A DNA stretch of 64,000 nt from Xanthostigma xanthostigma (lineage: Eukaryota > Arthropoda > Insecta > Raphidioptera > Raphidiidae): NCBI GenBank assembly GCA_963575645.1, contig OY754467.1:36329108-36393107 (forward strand), in the 5' to 3' direction. This document shows, one piece after another, positions 22,410 to 32,961 of this stretch (its first letter is position 1; the number at the start of each line of letters is the position of its first letter). The notes beneath the pieces were generated by a model, which saw only the letters and a list, made by a program, of their open reading frames with translations, was not told the origin of the DNA and searched no databases. The position numbers and the translations under genes are program-made.

Positions 22410-22876
22410 AACATAGTGGCAAGTTTTCACTTCGCCACAAAATTTTGTAAATGTGTCTTGCTTGGTACAACTTACGCTATAGGATAGCTTTTATTAAATA
22501 TTTAGTGCAAAATTACAGTGTTTTCTAAAAAAAAACTGTTTTAGTAACATGTAACGACATCTGATAGAATTTACTCAAAGCTATTAGTCCAGAAGCGAAC
22601 AAAAAAACTATTTTAGTACCAAGTAGCGACATCTGTTAGAATTCGTTCAAAGCTATTAGTTCAGAAGCAAATCTGGACGAATTTGCTCAAAGCTATTAGT
22701 ATAGACGCCGGGCCGTAAACGAAATACATTTTGCAGAGTTATATCTATCTTGAGGAAGATTTAAGTATATCTACTAAATGCTCGACCCGGCTTCGTGCGG
22801 TTAGTAGATAAACTTAAATCTTCTTCAAGATAGATATAATTCTGCAAAATGTATTTCGACGAAACAGGACCTCTAG
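22410..22876 (+). mobile_element. Helitron remnant with an internal hairpin
   Basis: Shares TGTGTCTTGCTTGGTACAAC and TTACGCTATAGGAT with the 17.5 kb Helitron and ends near a CTCTAG at 22871-22876. At 22725-22862 it contains a foldback of ~55-bp arms (TACATTTTGCAGAGTTATAT and complement) around a GCTCGACCCGGCTTCG loop. Internal TTCGTTCAAAGCTATTAGT blocks are duplicated. Confidence 0.55.
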
Positions 22877-22889
22877 TAGGTACATTTTA

Positions 22890-23294
22890 TCTAAATATAT
22901 AAAAGGAAACCGTGGCTGACTGATCTATCAACACACAACTCAAACCACTGGATGGATTGGGCTGAAATTTGGCACACAGATAGTTATTATGACGTAGGAA
23001 TCGTAGGGTGCAACGAGGGTTCAAAATTTGCATGGAGAAATCCTGTCCACAAATAAATTAAATTAACTTTTTTGATGCTTTTTTAAAAACAGTCCCTTCA
23101 TAGTGTGAAATAAATAGTCTAAAAAAATCAACATTGGTGTCATTTCCACGGTTTGTCAGGACGTTGATCACGTGAATGTTAATTTTAAAATTTATTAGGG
23201 GGGTCTGTGTCGAAAAAGGAGTAACTATGCCCAAATAATGGGAATGCATCCGTGTTTCGTCTCAATCACGTGCGAAGCCGCGGGTAACGGCTAG
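22890..23294 (+). mobile_element. Non-autonomous Helitron (AAAAGGAAACC...GGTAACGGCTAG)
   Basis: Starts TCTAAATATATAAAAGGAAA and ends GTGCGAAGCCGCGGGTAACG then GCTAG before T. The palindromic GCCGCGGGT-type stem precedes the end. An inverted relative is at 48692-49164. Length 405 bp. Confidence 0.8.
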
Positions 23295-23943
23295 TAAACT
23301 ATATAATTGTCTCTGTTCTAAGCGTCGAACAAAAGAGAAGGTGGCGGGGGGAGGGGGTTGGTACTAGTGTACCTAGTATCTGCTATCATATGATCGCTAG
23401 CCCATTAGCACAAGTAGAGCATAGCCATCTTAGACGAAGAGAGAGAGAGAGAGAGAAAGAGAGCCCGCGTACTTACATAATATCTCTTGTGTGTGTGTGT
23501 TATGTATAACGTTGTTATGTAACAACATTGTGACAATATGCGGAGATAACGGGGCACGTTTGTAAGTAGTTGAATGTATAACAACATCGCTTAACCGCTT
23601 CTGTTATGTTGTGTACGTGTTGTGTCGCCGTACCGGCCTTCCCCGGTCTCCTCCCGATACGGGTCCCGACGACACTCCCGACACCGTGTTGGATTTATTT
23701 TATTTGATGCAAGCACATAGCAGAAGCTGTTAATGATAGGGTAATGTAATTACACAATCAATGTACGTTATTATATTGTATATAATAGTGTTCCTTTATG
23801 CACGCTTCTGTATAGGACTAACAGTTAATTAGCTTATATTATTATTATTATAACGCGAGTACTCGGGGCTGATGCGGGATTTAGTCTTTTGTCGGTTTCT
23901 GGTCTGAAATTGGAAGAGACGTTTTTGGAAAAAAAGTTTGAGA
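23295..23943. other. No recognised gene; GA microsatellite
   Basis: A (GA)n run at about 23436-23463 and a short GT run near 23490. The segment 23600-23695 is GC-rich (CCGGTCTCCTCCCGATACGG), unusual for this window, but has no open frame or motif. Confidence 0.4.
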
Positions 23944-24660
23944 CAAGGGCGTAGATTTTTTTTCTGTAGGCGGGGGGGTAAAGCCAATATTTCTTTAAGA
24001 TTTTTAACCGCGAATGACCTTTTTTAAAGTGAAACTTTTATTCTATCGCCCCGAATTTTTCTGGCCGTCTGTTGCATGTCGCATTACAGGCGGCCGCGGG
24101 TAGTAGGGGTAAAGTGAAAGGCGTTCGGAGTAGGCGCTCGGTAGAGCAGCCAAGGCCAATATGGCGGCGCCCATGGTTAGCATCACCTGACCGTGTAGTA
24201 TGTATAACACATAGTCAGTCTGTCATGCGGGCAAGTGCTGTACAGTGTTTACATGTTTTTATTCGTGTATTCATGTGAATATTGTTGTTTATAATTAATC
24301 GTGATGGATAAGTGTCTACAATCCAACGCCTACAATCCAATAAAAGTTTCACTTGCGTCGTGGTTTCTTAAAACCACACAACTGTTTTACACCATTCAAC
24401 AAAATTAACCATTCATGTTATCAATAATCATCACAACCAACAGTTATATAATATATATTATACAGTCTCTGATGTTACACCCGTTCGATATAAATAGGGG
24501 AATAAAATTAACTGTTGGTACTTACTATTTAAGTATACTTTTTTTAACAACCTAACTTAAAAAATGTTTTGTTGTGTGCCCGATTGGAGAGCAAAAAAAA
24601 ACCTGCGGTGGGTGTTTGTGGTCCTGATGAATCCTGTACCCCCCCATATCTACGCCCTTG
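23944..24660. mobile_element. hAT-like element, perfect 8-bp TSD
   Basis: TIR CAAGGGCGTAGAT at the left and ATCTACGCCCTTG at the right, with G-rich/C-rich subterminal tracts. It is flanked by identical GTTTGAGA at 23936-23943 and 24661-24668. Length 717 bp. No transposase motif is visible in its short open frames. Same family as 11401-12157, but less decayed. Confidence 0.85.
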
Positions 24661-24689
24661 GTTTGAGACCGATTCTGTATCTAGGGAAA

Positions 24690-25045
24690 CCATATATCTA
24701 ATAATTAACTATATGATCCATTGTCTATCTACTCAATGTGCGGTGAGTGTAGGTAATAAAGCGTATCGAAAATATATCTGCGTCTCTTTGTTCGATGTAA
24801 TTCCCTGATTTCTCCGATGATGGGATTGGTCGGCAGCCGTGATACATAATCTTTATGTTGCCAAAACAGAGCAGTCAATAGTATTTCTGTTTTAAAAACC
24901 TTGTCTTTTTCTATGACGTTAAGCCCATCAGAGCCAACGAGTTCTTACGGCTTAAAAAAAGACAGAAATATATCTTTGCACCCTAATGATTCTATTGCGA
25001 TTTTATTCCTATGCTCGGTATAGAATAAAAGTATATAAGGGAAAC
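24690..25045 (+). repeat. Dispersed repeat, copy 1 (inverted copy at 51.5 kb)
   Basis: Blocks CATTGTCTATCTACTCAATG, GTGCGGTGAG, GCGTATCGA, ATATATCTGCGTCTCTTTGT and TTCCTATGCTCGGTATAGAA recur on the opposite strand at 51526-51940. No TIRs identified. Confidence 0.75.
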
Positions 25046-26440
25046 TTATAAAACATCCATTGTCTTTTTGCAAGGTGACAACTCCTTCCCACGAAATTTT
25101 CACATAAAAAAAATGTCGACAACCTGCTTAATTCTTCCACAAAAAAAATTTAATAATTAAATTAGTTATACCAAGACAAGGCAACAGAGCTTTACAGTTT
25201 ATAGAAACTTTTTCTGTTATTATGGTGATAGCAATTAATATTGTAATGTTTATTGCTAGTTGATGCTGCTAATGTCAAGTAAATATACATGAAAAATGTA
25301 AAATTACATATATTGGAAATAAATATAGATGTTTTGTGACTATTGATATTTAATATACTGTATACATTATGACAGAAGACTATTTTTACGTTAGGAATTT
25401 ACCTGTTGCAATAAAGTAATGTTTCAATAATATGTTTGCAACGTTCATCAACACTGCATTGATATAATATCTCTATTTACCACTTTTATTTCATGTGGAT
25501 TACTCTTTAAATCGAAAGTTTATAAACAGAAAGTATTAAAATTCGCTTTACTTGAAGCTTCTGTTTCACATGAATTTTTTCCTAATTTTATATGACCGGC
25601 AGTTCCCCTTCGAGAAAATTCCTGTTTCGATGATTTGTATCAGCCCCATCACATATTGTGCTGATACTTATCATTTTATGGCATTTCAAAAAATTCACAA
25701 TTGCACTGTATACAATAGGGACTATGGGAAATTATACCCCATCGTCACCATGTTTTTAAAGCTCCGCCCATATAACGGAACCCAATAGAATCGATAATTA
25801 GTATTACCCTTTGCAACAAACCATAGTAACGAACTGTGCACAAGTTTTATTATTTTGCCACCGCGAGCGTGGCATTCGAAAACAGTTTAGATCCATCCAC
25901 TTGCGCACAACCCGGGTCCATAATACCTTTCTGCACCGGGTCATGTGAATAGGCATTAGTTGAACATTTACTCTTTAAAAAAAAAGAGTGAAAAAAAAAA
26001 GGTTAACGACTATTTATCCAATAAGCAAGTTTGATAGACTGTAATTAAGGACCGGTATACGGACTAATAACAGTCACCACTGCATTAAGCACGCGTCGTA
26101 TAAAGTTATTTATTTGAATGCGGTCGAATGGGATGAGAGAGTGGAGTTAGGACATTCGACCGACGTCGGAAGACATTTCTAGGACGGTGTGCAATCCTGT
26201 AGAGAATTAAATAGCGCTCCGAATGGTTACAGTGCGTCCTTTCGGGGTGGCGACTAACTTAGGTACTTTTCGTGTAAGAACTATATTGAAATAAACGGTA
26301 CTATACTTGAGTCAATCTAAGCTTAAATTGTTAATGATTCTGAATTAAGCGCAAGACATTTAAATAAATAAATTTAAAGTATAATTTATATTTAGAAGGT
26401 TGTTTTTTTAACATTTATTCATATCTTCCGAAAAAAAATT
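25046..26440. other. No recognised feature
   Basis: AT-rich. A 78-codon open frame at 25552-25788 has no family motif. TA-rich hairpins near 25970-25990 are low complexity. Confidence 0.35.
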
Positions 26441-26540
26441 AAGTTCAAAATCTAAAACCGACTACTGAAAAGTATGAAACAAGAAAATATTGTCATCTTG
26501 TTTCATACTTTTCAGTAGTCGGGTTTTAGTTTTTGAACTT
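26441..26540. repeat. 100-bp hairpin, short form of the 13.8 kb palindrome
   Basis: AAGTTCAAAATCTAAAACCG ... GTATGAAACAAGA pairs with TCTTGTTTCATAC ... GGGTTTTAGTTTTTGAACTT. The loop is under 15 bp. It is the 13781-14092 element with its centre deleted. Confidence 0.85.
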
Positions 26541-26544
26541 TTTT

Positions 26545-26760
26545 AAATTATATTTTATTTGTTTCCCTTGGGACCAAAATTCAAAAATAAATGTAGCTTA
26601 TGTTACTCGAACCATAGTCGGATTTTAGTTTTTGAACTTATTTTTTAATTAAATTATTTTTTATTATTTTCAATTTTCTCACCTCTGGGACCAAAATTCA
26701 AAAATAAATGTAGCCTATGTTACCCGGACCATAGTCGCGGGTTTTAGTTTTTGAACTTAT
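26545..26760 (-). repeat. Duplicated fragments of the dispersed repeat at 27.9 kb
   Basis: GGGACCAAAATTCAAAAATA followed by AATGTAGC(C/T)TATGTTAC occurs twice (about 26570 and 26690). Each time it is followed by the ACCATAGTCG...TTTTAGTTTTTGAACTTA arm of the palindromic element. A local duplication of a composite unit. Confidence 0.65.
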
Positions 26761-26789
26761 TTTTTATATAAATCATTTATTAGAAATTT

Positions 26790-27500
26790 TTGTAAATTTT
26801 TTGGGGAAAATCGGCGCATGCGCAAAAGAGATACTTGCCATAGTTGTTTTTATATAATAATGGTGTACTTTTTATAATGTTTTATTATTCTTCTTTACAA
26901 GAAAGATTTGTGAAATGTTTTTTTTGAGGGAAAGTCGGCGCATGCGCAGAAGAGGTATAAGTTATAAAGTTGTTTGTATATAAGAATGGTACACTTTTCG
27001 TAACAGTTTTTTATTCGATCTATTTTTATAAGAGTTTTGTATAATTTTTGGGAAAAATCGGCGCATGCGCAAACAGAGGTACATGCCATAGTTGTTTTTT
27101 ATATAATAATGGTGTCCTTTTTATAATGTTTTATTATTCTACTTTATAAGAAAGTTTTGTAAAATGTTTTTTTGAGGGAATGTCGGTGCATGCGCAGAAG
27201 AGGTATAAGTTATAAAGTTGTTTGTATATAACAATGGTATACTTTTTATAACAGTTTATTATTCGATCTATTTTTACAAGTTTTGTATAATTTTTGGGAA
27301 AAATCGGCGCATGCGCAAAAGAGATACATGCCATCGTTGTTTTTTATATAATAATGGTGTACTTTTTATAATGTTTTCTTATTCTATTTTAAAGAAAGTT
27401 TTGTAAAAAATTCTTTGAGCTAAAGTCGGCGCATATATGCTATAAAGTTGTTTTTATATAATAATTGGGTACTTTTCATAACGGTTTATTTTTCTATCTG
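26790..27500 (-). repeat. Higher-order minisatellite with GCGCATGCGC cores, 6 units
   Basis: Cores lie at 26814, 26938, 27061, 27186 (GTGCATGCGC), 27307 and 27429 (decayed), spaced 121-125 bp. Odd units continue CAAA(A/C)AGAG then ACTTTTTATAATG-like sequence. Even units continue CAGAAGAGGTATAAGTTATA then CACTTTTCGTAACAG-like sequence. The repeating unit is therefore a ~246-bp dimer of two ~123-bp monomers. Inverted relative to 10.03-10.60 kb. Confidence 0.9.
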
Positions 27501-27779
27501 TTTTTACAAGAAAGTTATGAATTTTTTTTTCTAAACTCATAATTTTAGATATATTTTGAAAAAAAATCTGTTGTTCTTTTGTTTTGAAGATGTTAGTTAG
27601 GTAGCTCTTTGTTTAATTTTTGCATGACACAATAACATATTACATAGAGAACCATGAAATTATTAAAATTATATTTTCCTTTCTGTGTTTCATTATTTTC
27701 AACTGTTATTTTTTTCTTAGAATAAGTAAATTAAGTTATACTATATTAAGCTTCAAGTATCGTTAAATATATACACCGA

Positions 27780-28100
27780 TTTTCAAACAAAACACCGAGG
27801 TATATGACGTAAAATTTCGCGTCTTGTAATTCTTGAATTACTTGGGCATATACTCCCACTGGTTTTTTATTTGTTTCCAATTTGCTCACCCTTGGGACCA
27901 AAACTCAAAAATAAATATTCCCTATGTTACCCAGACCATAATAACGAATCGATTGACACATTATTTATATTAAAAGCGGATGAATAGTTTAAGCGCTACG
28001 ATGGAACATCCGTAAATACAAACTTTGATAGACTGCTATAATAACCCTTCCTTTTTGACTGCGCCGCAGTCGGATAAAAAAGTATCCAGGGTTAATTGTT
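27780..28100 (-). repeat. Inverted copies of the 9.9 kb and 13.6 kb dispersed repeats
   Basis: 27785-27870 is the complement of the ACCAGTGGGAGTATGCAAG region near 9920. 27870-28090 is the complement of the 13550-13770 repeat (CAATCGATTCGTTATTATGG, GGATGTTCCA blocks). The 98-codon minus-strand open frame starting near 28285 runs through this repeat and is not treated as a gene. Confidence 0.65.
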
Positions 28101-28489
28101 CTGGAAGCCAAGGAATATTGTGTCAATGTGTAGCCAGCCTGTTCTGCTGCTGCTTCGTTGGAGTATAAAGAGACAAACATTGGAAACAAATATTTGCCAA
28201 TGACTATTGGGCCAGATTTGCCTCGTATGTGGCCCATCAGAAAGTCTATGGTCGTAAATAGAGAAAAAAAACAGTTCTTACACAATGAAATATGAATATA
28301 CGTATGTGTTGGGATATGCTTTTAAATTGCATTGTCTATTTTTTTACCACGTTTTTATTAACTCGATTTCTTGTGTGGCTACCTGGGAATTTTGTAATTG
28401 ATTTTAAACTAACTTCCTGATGAGATCGAGACTTGAAATTTTTAACTTAAGTCAGAATTAGATGACAATACAAAAAAATGTGAAAATAA
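28100..28489. other. No recognised feature
   Basis: AT-rich; nothing assignable. Confidence 0.35.
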
Positions 28490-28940
28490 TAAAAGAAATA
28501 TTTGTTTTAACATAGCACGTTTTTAAAATGAACTAAAAAGTACCTACAAAAATAATAAAAGAAATATTTTTTTAACATACCACGTTTTTAAAACGAACTA
28601 AAAAGTATAACAATAATAAAAGAAATATTTTTTTAAATATAAGTACCACGTTTTTAAAAACAAACTTAATTAAATATAAAATAATTTATTTAATACTTAT
28701 GAGTAGGATTTGAAACGAAAAACGTGAGGCGCATTATTCTTTTTATCTCCTAAGTAGATTTTTTCATTGAGAGCTACTCTCTACACTTCTTATACAACTG
28801 TCGAATGCGCCCCACGTTTTTCGTTCCAAATCCTACTCATAACGCTTAAGGAAATTATTTTATACTTTTTAATTTGTTTTAAAAACGCGGTACTTACATC
28901 AAAAATTTGTTTTACTTCTATTATTATTTTTTGTTCCAGT
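28490..28940. mobile_element. Large inverted repeat with tandem blocks in its left arm
   Basis: GAGTAGGATTTGAAACGAAA then AACGTGAGGCGCATT (28700-28735) pairs with AATGCGCCCCACGTTTTTCG then TTCCAAATCCTACTC (28803-28837). Pairing continues outward through the ATAATTT and AAACGTGG/CCACGTTT blocks. The left arm contains three tandem ~55-65 bp copies of AATAATAAAAGAAATATTT...CACGTTTTTAAAA. Confidence 0.75.
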
Positions 28941-29249
28941 GGCGTGTTTTATAGAAATTGCTAGTCTGCTACAAAAGTGGAAAAATAAGTAATCAATGGA
29001 TGCTTTAATACGTATTATTATATTGGTTATCTGTTCCCGTTATCATAACATAACATAACCGATGTAATAATAATGATGGCATTGCTTTAGTTAAATTGCA
29101 CAAGGGGAAAGTTTAGTCTCAACAATGGCCACAATAATGCGTGTGTACGATTGTTGTGCATGGCTTACACTTGTAGTCTGCAAGTCGGTCGTCGAATCCG
29201 TTGATATTTTAATCCGATGCAAAATAAAGTTGCAACTTGTAATACATTA
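28941..29249. other. No recognised feature
   Basis: Nothing assignable. Confidence 0.35.
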
Positions 29250-29403
29250 GGTCTGTTCCAAGCTGCCAGTACGGTAACAGAACCGCCACAGTCTTGCTAC
29301 TGCGCAAGACTGTCATGTGCAGTAGCTATAAACAGTTTCGTTTTAGCTACTGCGTAACACTGTGACGGTTCAGTTACCTTTCTTTGACAGCTTGGAACAG
29401 ACC
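29250..29403. mobile_element. Snapback MITE, GGTCTGTTCCAAGC family, copy 1
   Basis: GGTCTGTTCCAAGCTGCCAG ... pairs with ...GACAGCTTGGAACAGACC. Inner arms pair through ACTGCGCAAGACTGT. 154 bp, almost entirely palindromic. Relatives lie at 50232-50361 and 63064-63241. Confidence 0.85.
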
Positions 29404-29582
29404 CATTTTCTTGGTGCTTGTATCGATATTATTATATAGGTAGGTACCTACTAGTTGCACTCTTTCTCGATTAAGAGCCACGAGACGTATCCGTGTGAGC
29501 ATGGAGGTGGTGGAAACGTCTTTTTTTTATAGAATTACTATAGCACTTAAATATAACAAATCTATAACCTACTATATTAATA

Positions 29583-29790
29583 CTAGCGTTTTTTCGTCGA
29601 CTTGCGTTGCAAAATTGGTCTCCACGAAAAGCACTTTTATTTAAACGCGATAATATTATATAGCCTGTATCTATTCTGAAGATCCATTCTAAATATTGGT
29701 GAAAAAATTTTGAAATCGGATGGATAGTCTCGGAGATTGCCTCCTACATCCAAACTTACAAACTTCACCTCTTTATAATATATTAATATT
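29583..29790 (-). mobile_element. Non-autonomous Helitron, 3' end at 29583
   Basis: On the minus strand it runs from TTATAAAGAGGTGAAG through GGAGGCAATCTCCGAGAC and GGAGACCAATTTTGCAACG to a CGCTAG terminus (29583-29588). First of three adjoining Helitrons. Confidence 0.7.
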
Positions 29791-29791
29791 A

Positions 29792-30209
29792 TAGCGGTCC
29801 GTCTTGTTTAATCCAGGTGCGATAGATATAATTTCACAAAATGTATTTTTTTTGTGGTCCGGTGCCTGAACTAATAGCTTTCAGCAAATTGCAAGTTCTA
29901 ACAGATGTCGCTATTTGGTACTAAACACTGTTGTTTGTTTGCTTCTGAACTATTAGTTTAGAAGCAAACAAACAACACTGTTTAGTTCAAAACAGACTTC
30001 TAATAGAACAGATGTCGTTATGTGTTACTAAAAAAGGTTTTATTGAGAAAATACAGTATTTTTGCTCAAAATATTTAATAAAAACTATCCTATAGCGTAA
30101 ATTGCAAGAAACAAGACACATTTACACAATTTCATTAAAATCTGTTCAGTGGTTTCGGAGATTCGCGCGGCCAAAATTGTGACAAGGGAATTTTATATAC
30201 CTATATAGA
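29792..30209 (-). mobile_element. Non-autonomous Helitron (GTGTCACAATTTTGGCC family), inverted
   Basis: The minus-strand start TCTATATAGGTATATAAAAT then CCTTGTCACAATTTTGGCCG matches the 17.5 and 60.8 kb elements. It ends near ACGGACCGCTATA. A near-palindromic CAAACAAACAACACTG / CAGTGTTGTTTGTTTG lies near 29925-29985. Confidence 0.7.
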
Positions 30210-30451
30210 TTATAAAGAGAGAGTGCGAATTTTGCGAGTTTGTGTGAATGCGGAGAATACTCTCCGAAACTACTCATCCGATTTCAAATTTTTTTTTCGC
30301 CAATATTTAAAATGGACCTTCAGGATGAACATAGGCTATCTATTATCGGGTTAAAATAAAATCGTTTTTGTGGAGAGCAATTTTGCAACGTAAATCGACG
30401 AAAAAACGGTGGCTGTCTACAAATTCGTGCAAATCCGGACCGGGTCACTAG
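30210..30451 (+). mobile_element. Non-autonomous Helitron, opposite orientation
   Basis: Carries GGAGAATACTCTCCGAAAC, the GGGTTAAAATAAAATCG block and GCAACGTAAATCGACG. It ends CCGGACCGGGTCACTAG before T. It abuts the 5' end of the preceding inverted Helitron. Confidence 0.7.
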
Positions 30452-30620
30452 TAGAATATAAAGTTAAAAATATGGTATGTAGAAATTTGACAGACAACGC
30501 ACAGTTTAACAGGTGGTTCTAGAAGCATGAAATTTTGCACATTAGCTTCCTTATATAACGTAGGTGAGCACTAAGAAAAGGCTTTTTGAAAAGTCATCCC
30601 CTAAGAGAGTTAAATATATT

Positions 30621-30989
30621 TATTCAACACGCGTGAGTAATCTGTAATTTCGGGGCCCTGCTAAACTCGGGAGAAATAATAAATTACTTCATGTTGACGC
30701 GTAGAGTGCTAATAATAAACCGTACTGTGAGATAATGAATTTTCTGGACCAATAGGAACGCAGTAACAATCCCAAGCCGTTAAATAATGAAAAAAAACTG
30801 CACAGCTTCTGGACCAATAGGAACGTGGTAGGCGGTATTGTATATATGAAAACAGCATCGCAATTCAGTGAAAGTCAGGGCCATCTTGTGTGCATCAAGG
30901 GCGGTGGGTACGTCAATCAATGAAGTGATTTATTATTTTTCTCTCTTTTATCAGGGCCCCGATTACATATTACTCGTGCTAGTTGAATA
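30621..30989. mobile_element. TIR element, ~38-bp inverted ends
   Basis: TATTCAACACGCGTGAGTAA ... CGGGGCCCTG at the left pairs with CAGGGCCCCGATTACATATT ... GTTGAATA at the right. The interior has two CTGGACCAATAGGAACG copies 70 bp apart, each with a CCAAT box. No coding capacity. Confidence 0.7.
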
Positions 30990-30991
30990 AA

Positions 30992-31115
30992 ATATTATGT
31001 GCGACAATTGATCGAAGGAGAATATTCCACTCGCGTGTTACCGCACTCGCTAAGCTCGTGCGGCAAATTTCACGCTCATGGAATCTTCTCCTTCTCTCAC
31101 TAGTCGCACAATATA
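30992..31115. repeat. Inverted repeat
   Basis: ATTATGTGCGACAATTGATC ... GAAGGAGAATATTCCA pairs with TGGAATCTTCTCCTTC ... GTCGCACAATAT, with CGCG-rich sequence at the loop. It directly follows the preceding TIR element and may be part of the same composite. Confidence 0.65.
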
Positions 31116-31622
31116 CTATTAATCTACAAATTTAAAAAAACGTCAATGTTCAGTTAATTTAAGATGATATTAAAAATTGCAGACATCCGATAAATAGCCG
31201 ACAAATAATACCGTAATACGGTGGAGCCGAAGGCTTTATTACTGTTGTATAAAACATTGTTTTATTTAGATCGTGCGAATAGTAATATAATAAAGTAGCA
31301 TGTTTTGTACCTTCGTAAATAGATGAGTGAATGAAATTGGTTTTATTAAAACAGATAGATATTATTATGTTGTTTAGTTGATAAACCCTCCGTTGCAGCG
31401 GGATGGGTTTGGGGTGGTGAGGTAACAAACCAAACCGACTACCGACCTGATGTTAGACTCTCTCTCTCTACATATATACATTCTCTATAACGACCGTACC
31501 GTGTGTACTCTCTACAGTGTATAGCCATGTTGATGATGTTCCACGTTAAGCTATTGTGTGTTCAGCTAATTACAAGCCACCTGCCACTTTATATACAGGC
31601 TGCGTCACAAACAGGGCACATG
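31116..31622. other. No recognised feature
   Basis: An 89-codon minus-strand open frame at 31159-31428 lacks any family motif; it is probably chance. Confidence 0.3.
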
Positions 31623-32114
31623 GTATACAGAATGATTTTTAAGTTGATTTTTTTTAACAGCTTGTAGAAGTAAAATAGACGAACAAATATTTCAAGTAAC
31701 TTTTTAATCAAAACTCAAAAATAAGAGAGAAACAGCCTTTCAAAGTTTAATTAAATTTTATTTAATTTTGAGGTCGGTCCTGGTGTTATGTTATGTCACT
31801 ATGGAAATATGTTATATCATTATTGAGTATTTTGGCATGTACAGAAGCGTGGCTACGGCGCACACATATTTGTATCCAATGAAACGGGGACAACTTCGAA
31901 CAATTTCTGTGAGTAGTTCATAATGACATAACATATTTCTATATTGACATAACATAACGCCAGGACCGACCTCAAAATTTAAAACTTTGAAAGCCTGATT
32001 CTCATTTATTTTTGAGTTTTTATAAAAAAAGTTACTAATTGAAATATTTGTTCGTCTATTTGATTTCTACACGCTGTTAAAAAAAAAGAATCAACTTAAT
32101 AATTACCCTGTATT
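31623..32114. mobile_element. Foldback element, ~170-bp arms
   Basis: GTATACAGAATGATTTTTAA ... AACAGC pairs with GCTGTTAAAAAA ... ATTACCCTGTA. The arms include CGAACAAATATTT, ATTTTGAGGTCGGTCCTGG and TGTTATGTCA and their complements. The central ~120 bp is unpaired. Non-coding. Confidence 0.8.
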
Positions 32115-32557
32115 AACACTGTAGGGTCGTCCCCCTTATCTTTGAAAATAGGGAGATAATGATAAAGAAATAGAGAGCTTGGTAAATATTTTTTTTATGA
32201 ATAAAACAGCACACTTTTTACTTTTTTACCAACTTCACAGTTTCACGGGTATATTAATTGTCCGTATTTGTCCTCGCATAACTTGAAAACGGCTGAACCG
32301 ATTGAGACGAAACTTATCGTACATTTTTCAGCTACGCTGAGGGCCAATAAAATATAAATTCATTCTTCGCTCTTTGCTCAGAGGGGACTTTTATAACTTG
32401 ATATTTCACCTTTCCATTTAATATTTAAGAAGTTTCTCATAGTCGCTTTTTAATATTTACTAGAGGGTTAAGTTTCAATTTTAAAATCCATCCGCAATGT
32501 TTTTTCAATGATTTTAGGTCCAAAAACAGTTTTCTCTTATTCAAAATTTGTATAATA
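32115..32557. other. No recognised gene; Helitron-like phrase
   Basis: AACTTGAAAACGGCTGAACC near 32280 is of the type found just inside local Helitrons, but no termini are visible. Confidence 0.3.
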
Positions 32558-32754
32558 CAGTGTAACCTCTTTATAACGTCCTTCGTTATAACGAAAAACT
32601 CCCTATAACGTAGAAAATTTTACAGTTTGGTTGGTTTACCTTAAAACCCATACATTAATACCCTCTTTATAGGGTAACAACCATTCTCTATTACGATGAA
32701 ATATGTTCATATTTAGGCGTATTTAACAGTGTAATTGTTTTTATACAACAAAAT

Positions 32755-32894
32755 TGTAGTATTTTATGTGCGTATTCGTTCACTGTACTTTTCAATATAA
32801 ATTTTATTCCGGTATAAAAATACAAAATTAAATAGATTCTTAATGTTACATAATATTAAGTTAAATAATAAATAATTTTAACAGAAATACTACA
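32755..32894 (-). repeat. 3' LTR of the Ty3/Gypsy element
   Basis: 140 bp, from TGTAGTATTT to AATACTACA (plus-strand view). It has TG...CA ends with a short inverted TGTAGTATTT/AATACTACA terminus. Identical to the LTR at 37037-37176. Confidence 0.97.
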
Positions 32895-32906
32895 TTCCTC
32901 CCGTTT
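32895..32906 (-). promoter_or_regulatory. Polypurine tract
   Basis: On the element strand AAACGGGAGGAA directly precedes the 3' LTR, the expected site of plus-strand DNA priming. Confidence 0.8.
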
Positions 32907-32961
32907 GTCGTAAATAAAATCATACAATATATACATTATTATATAGTTTGAAAAAGAAATA

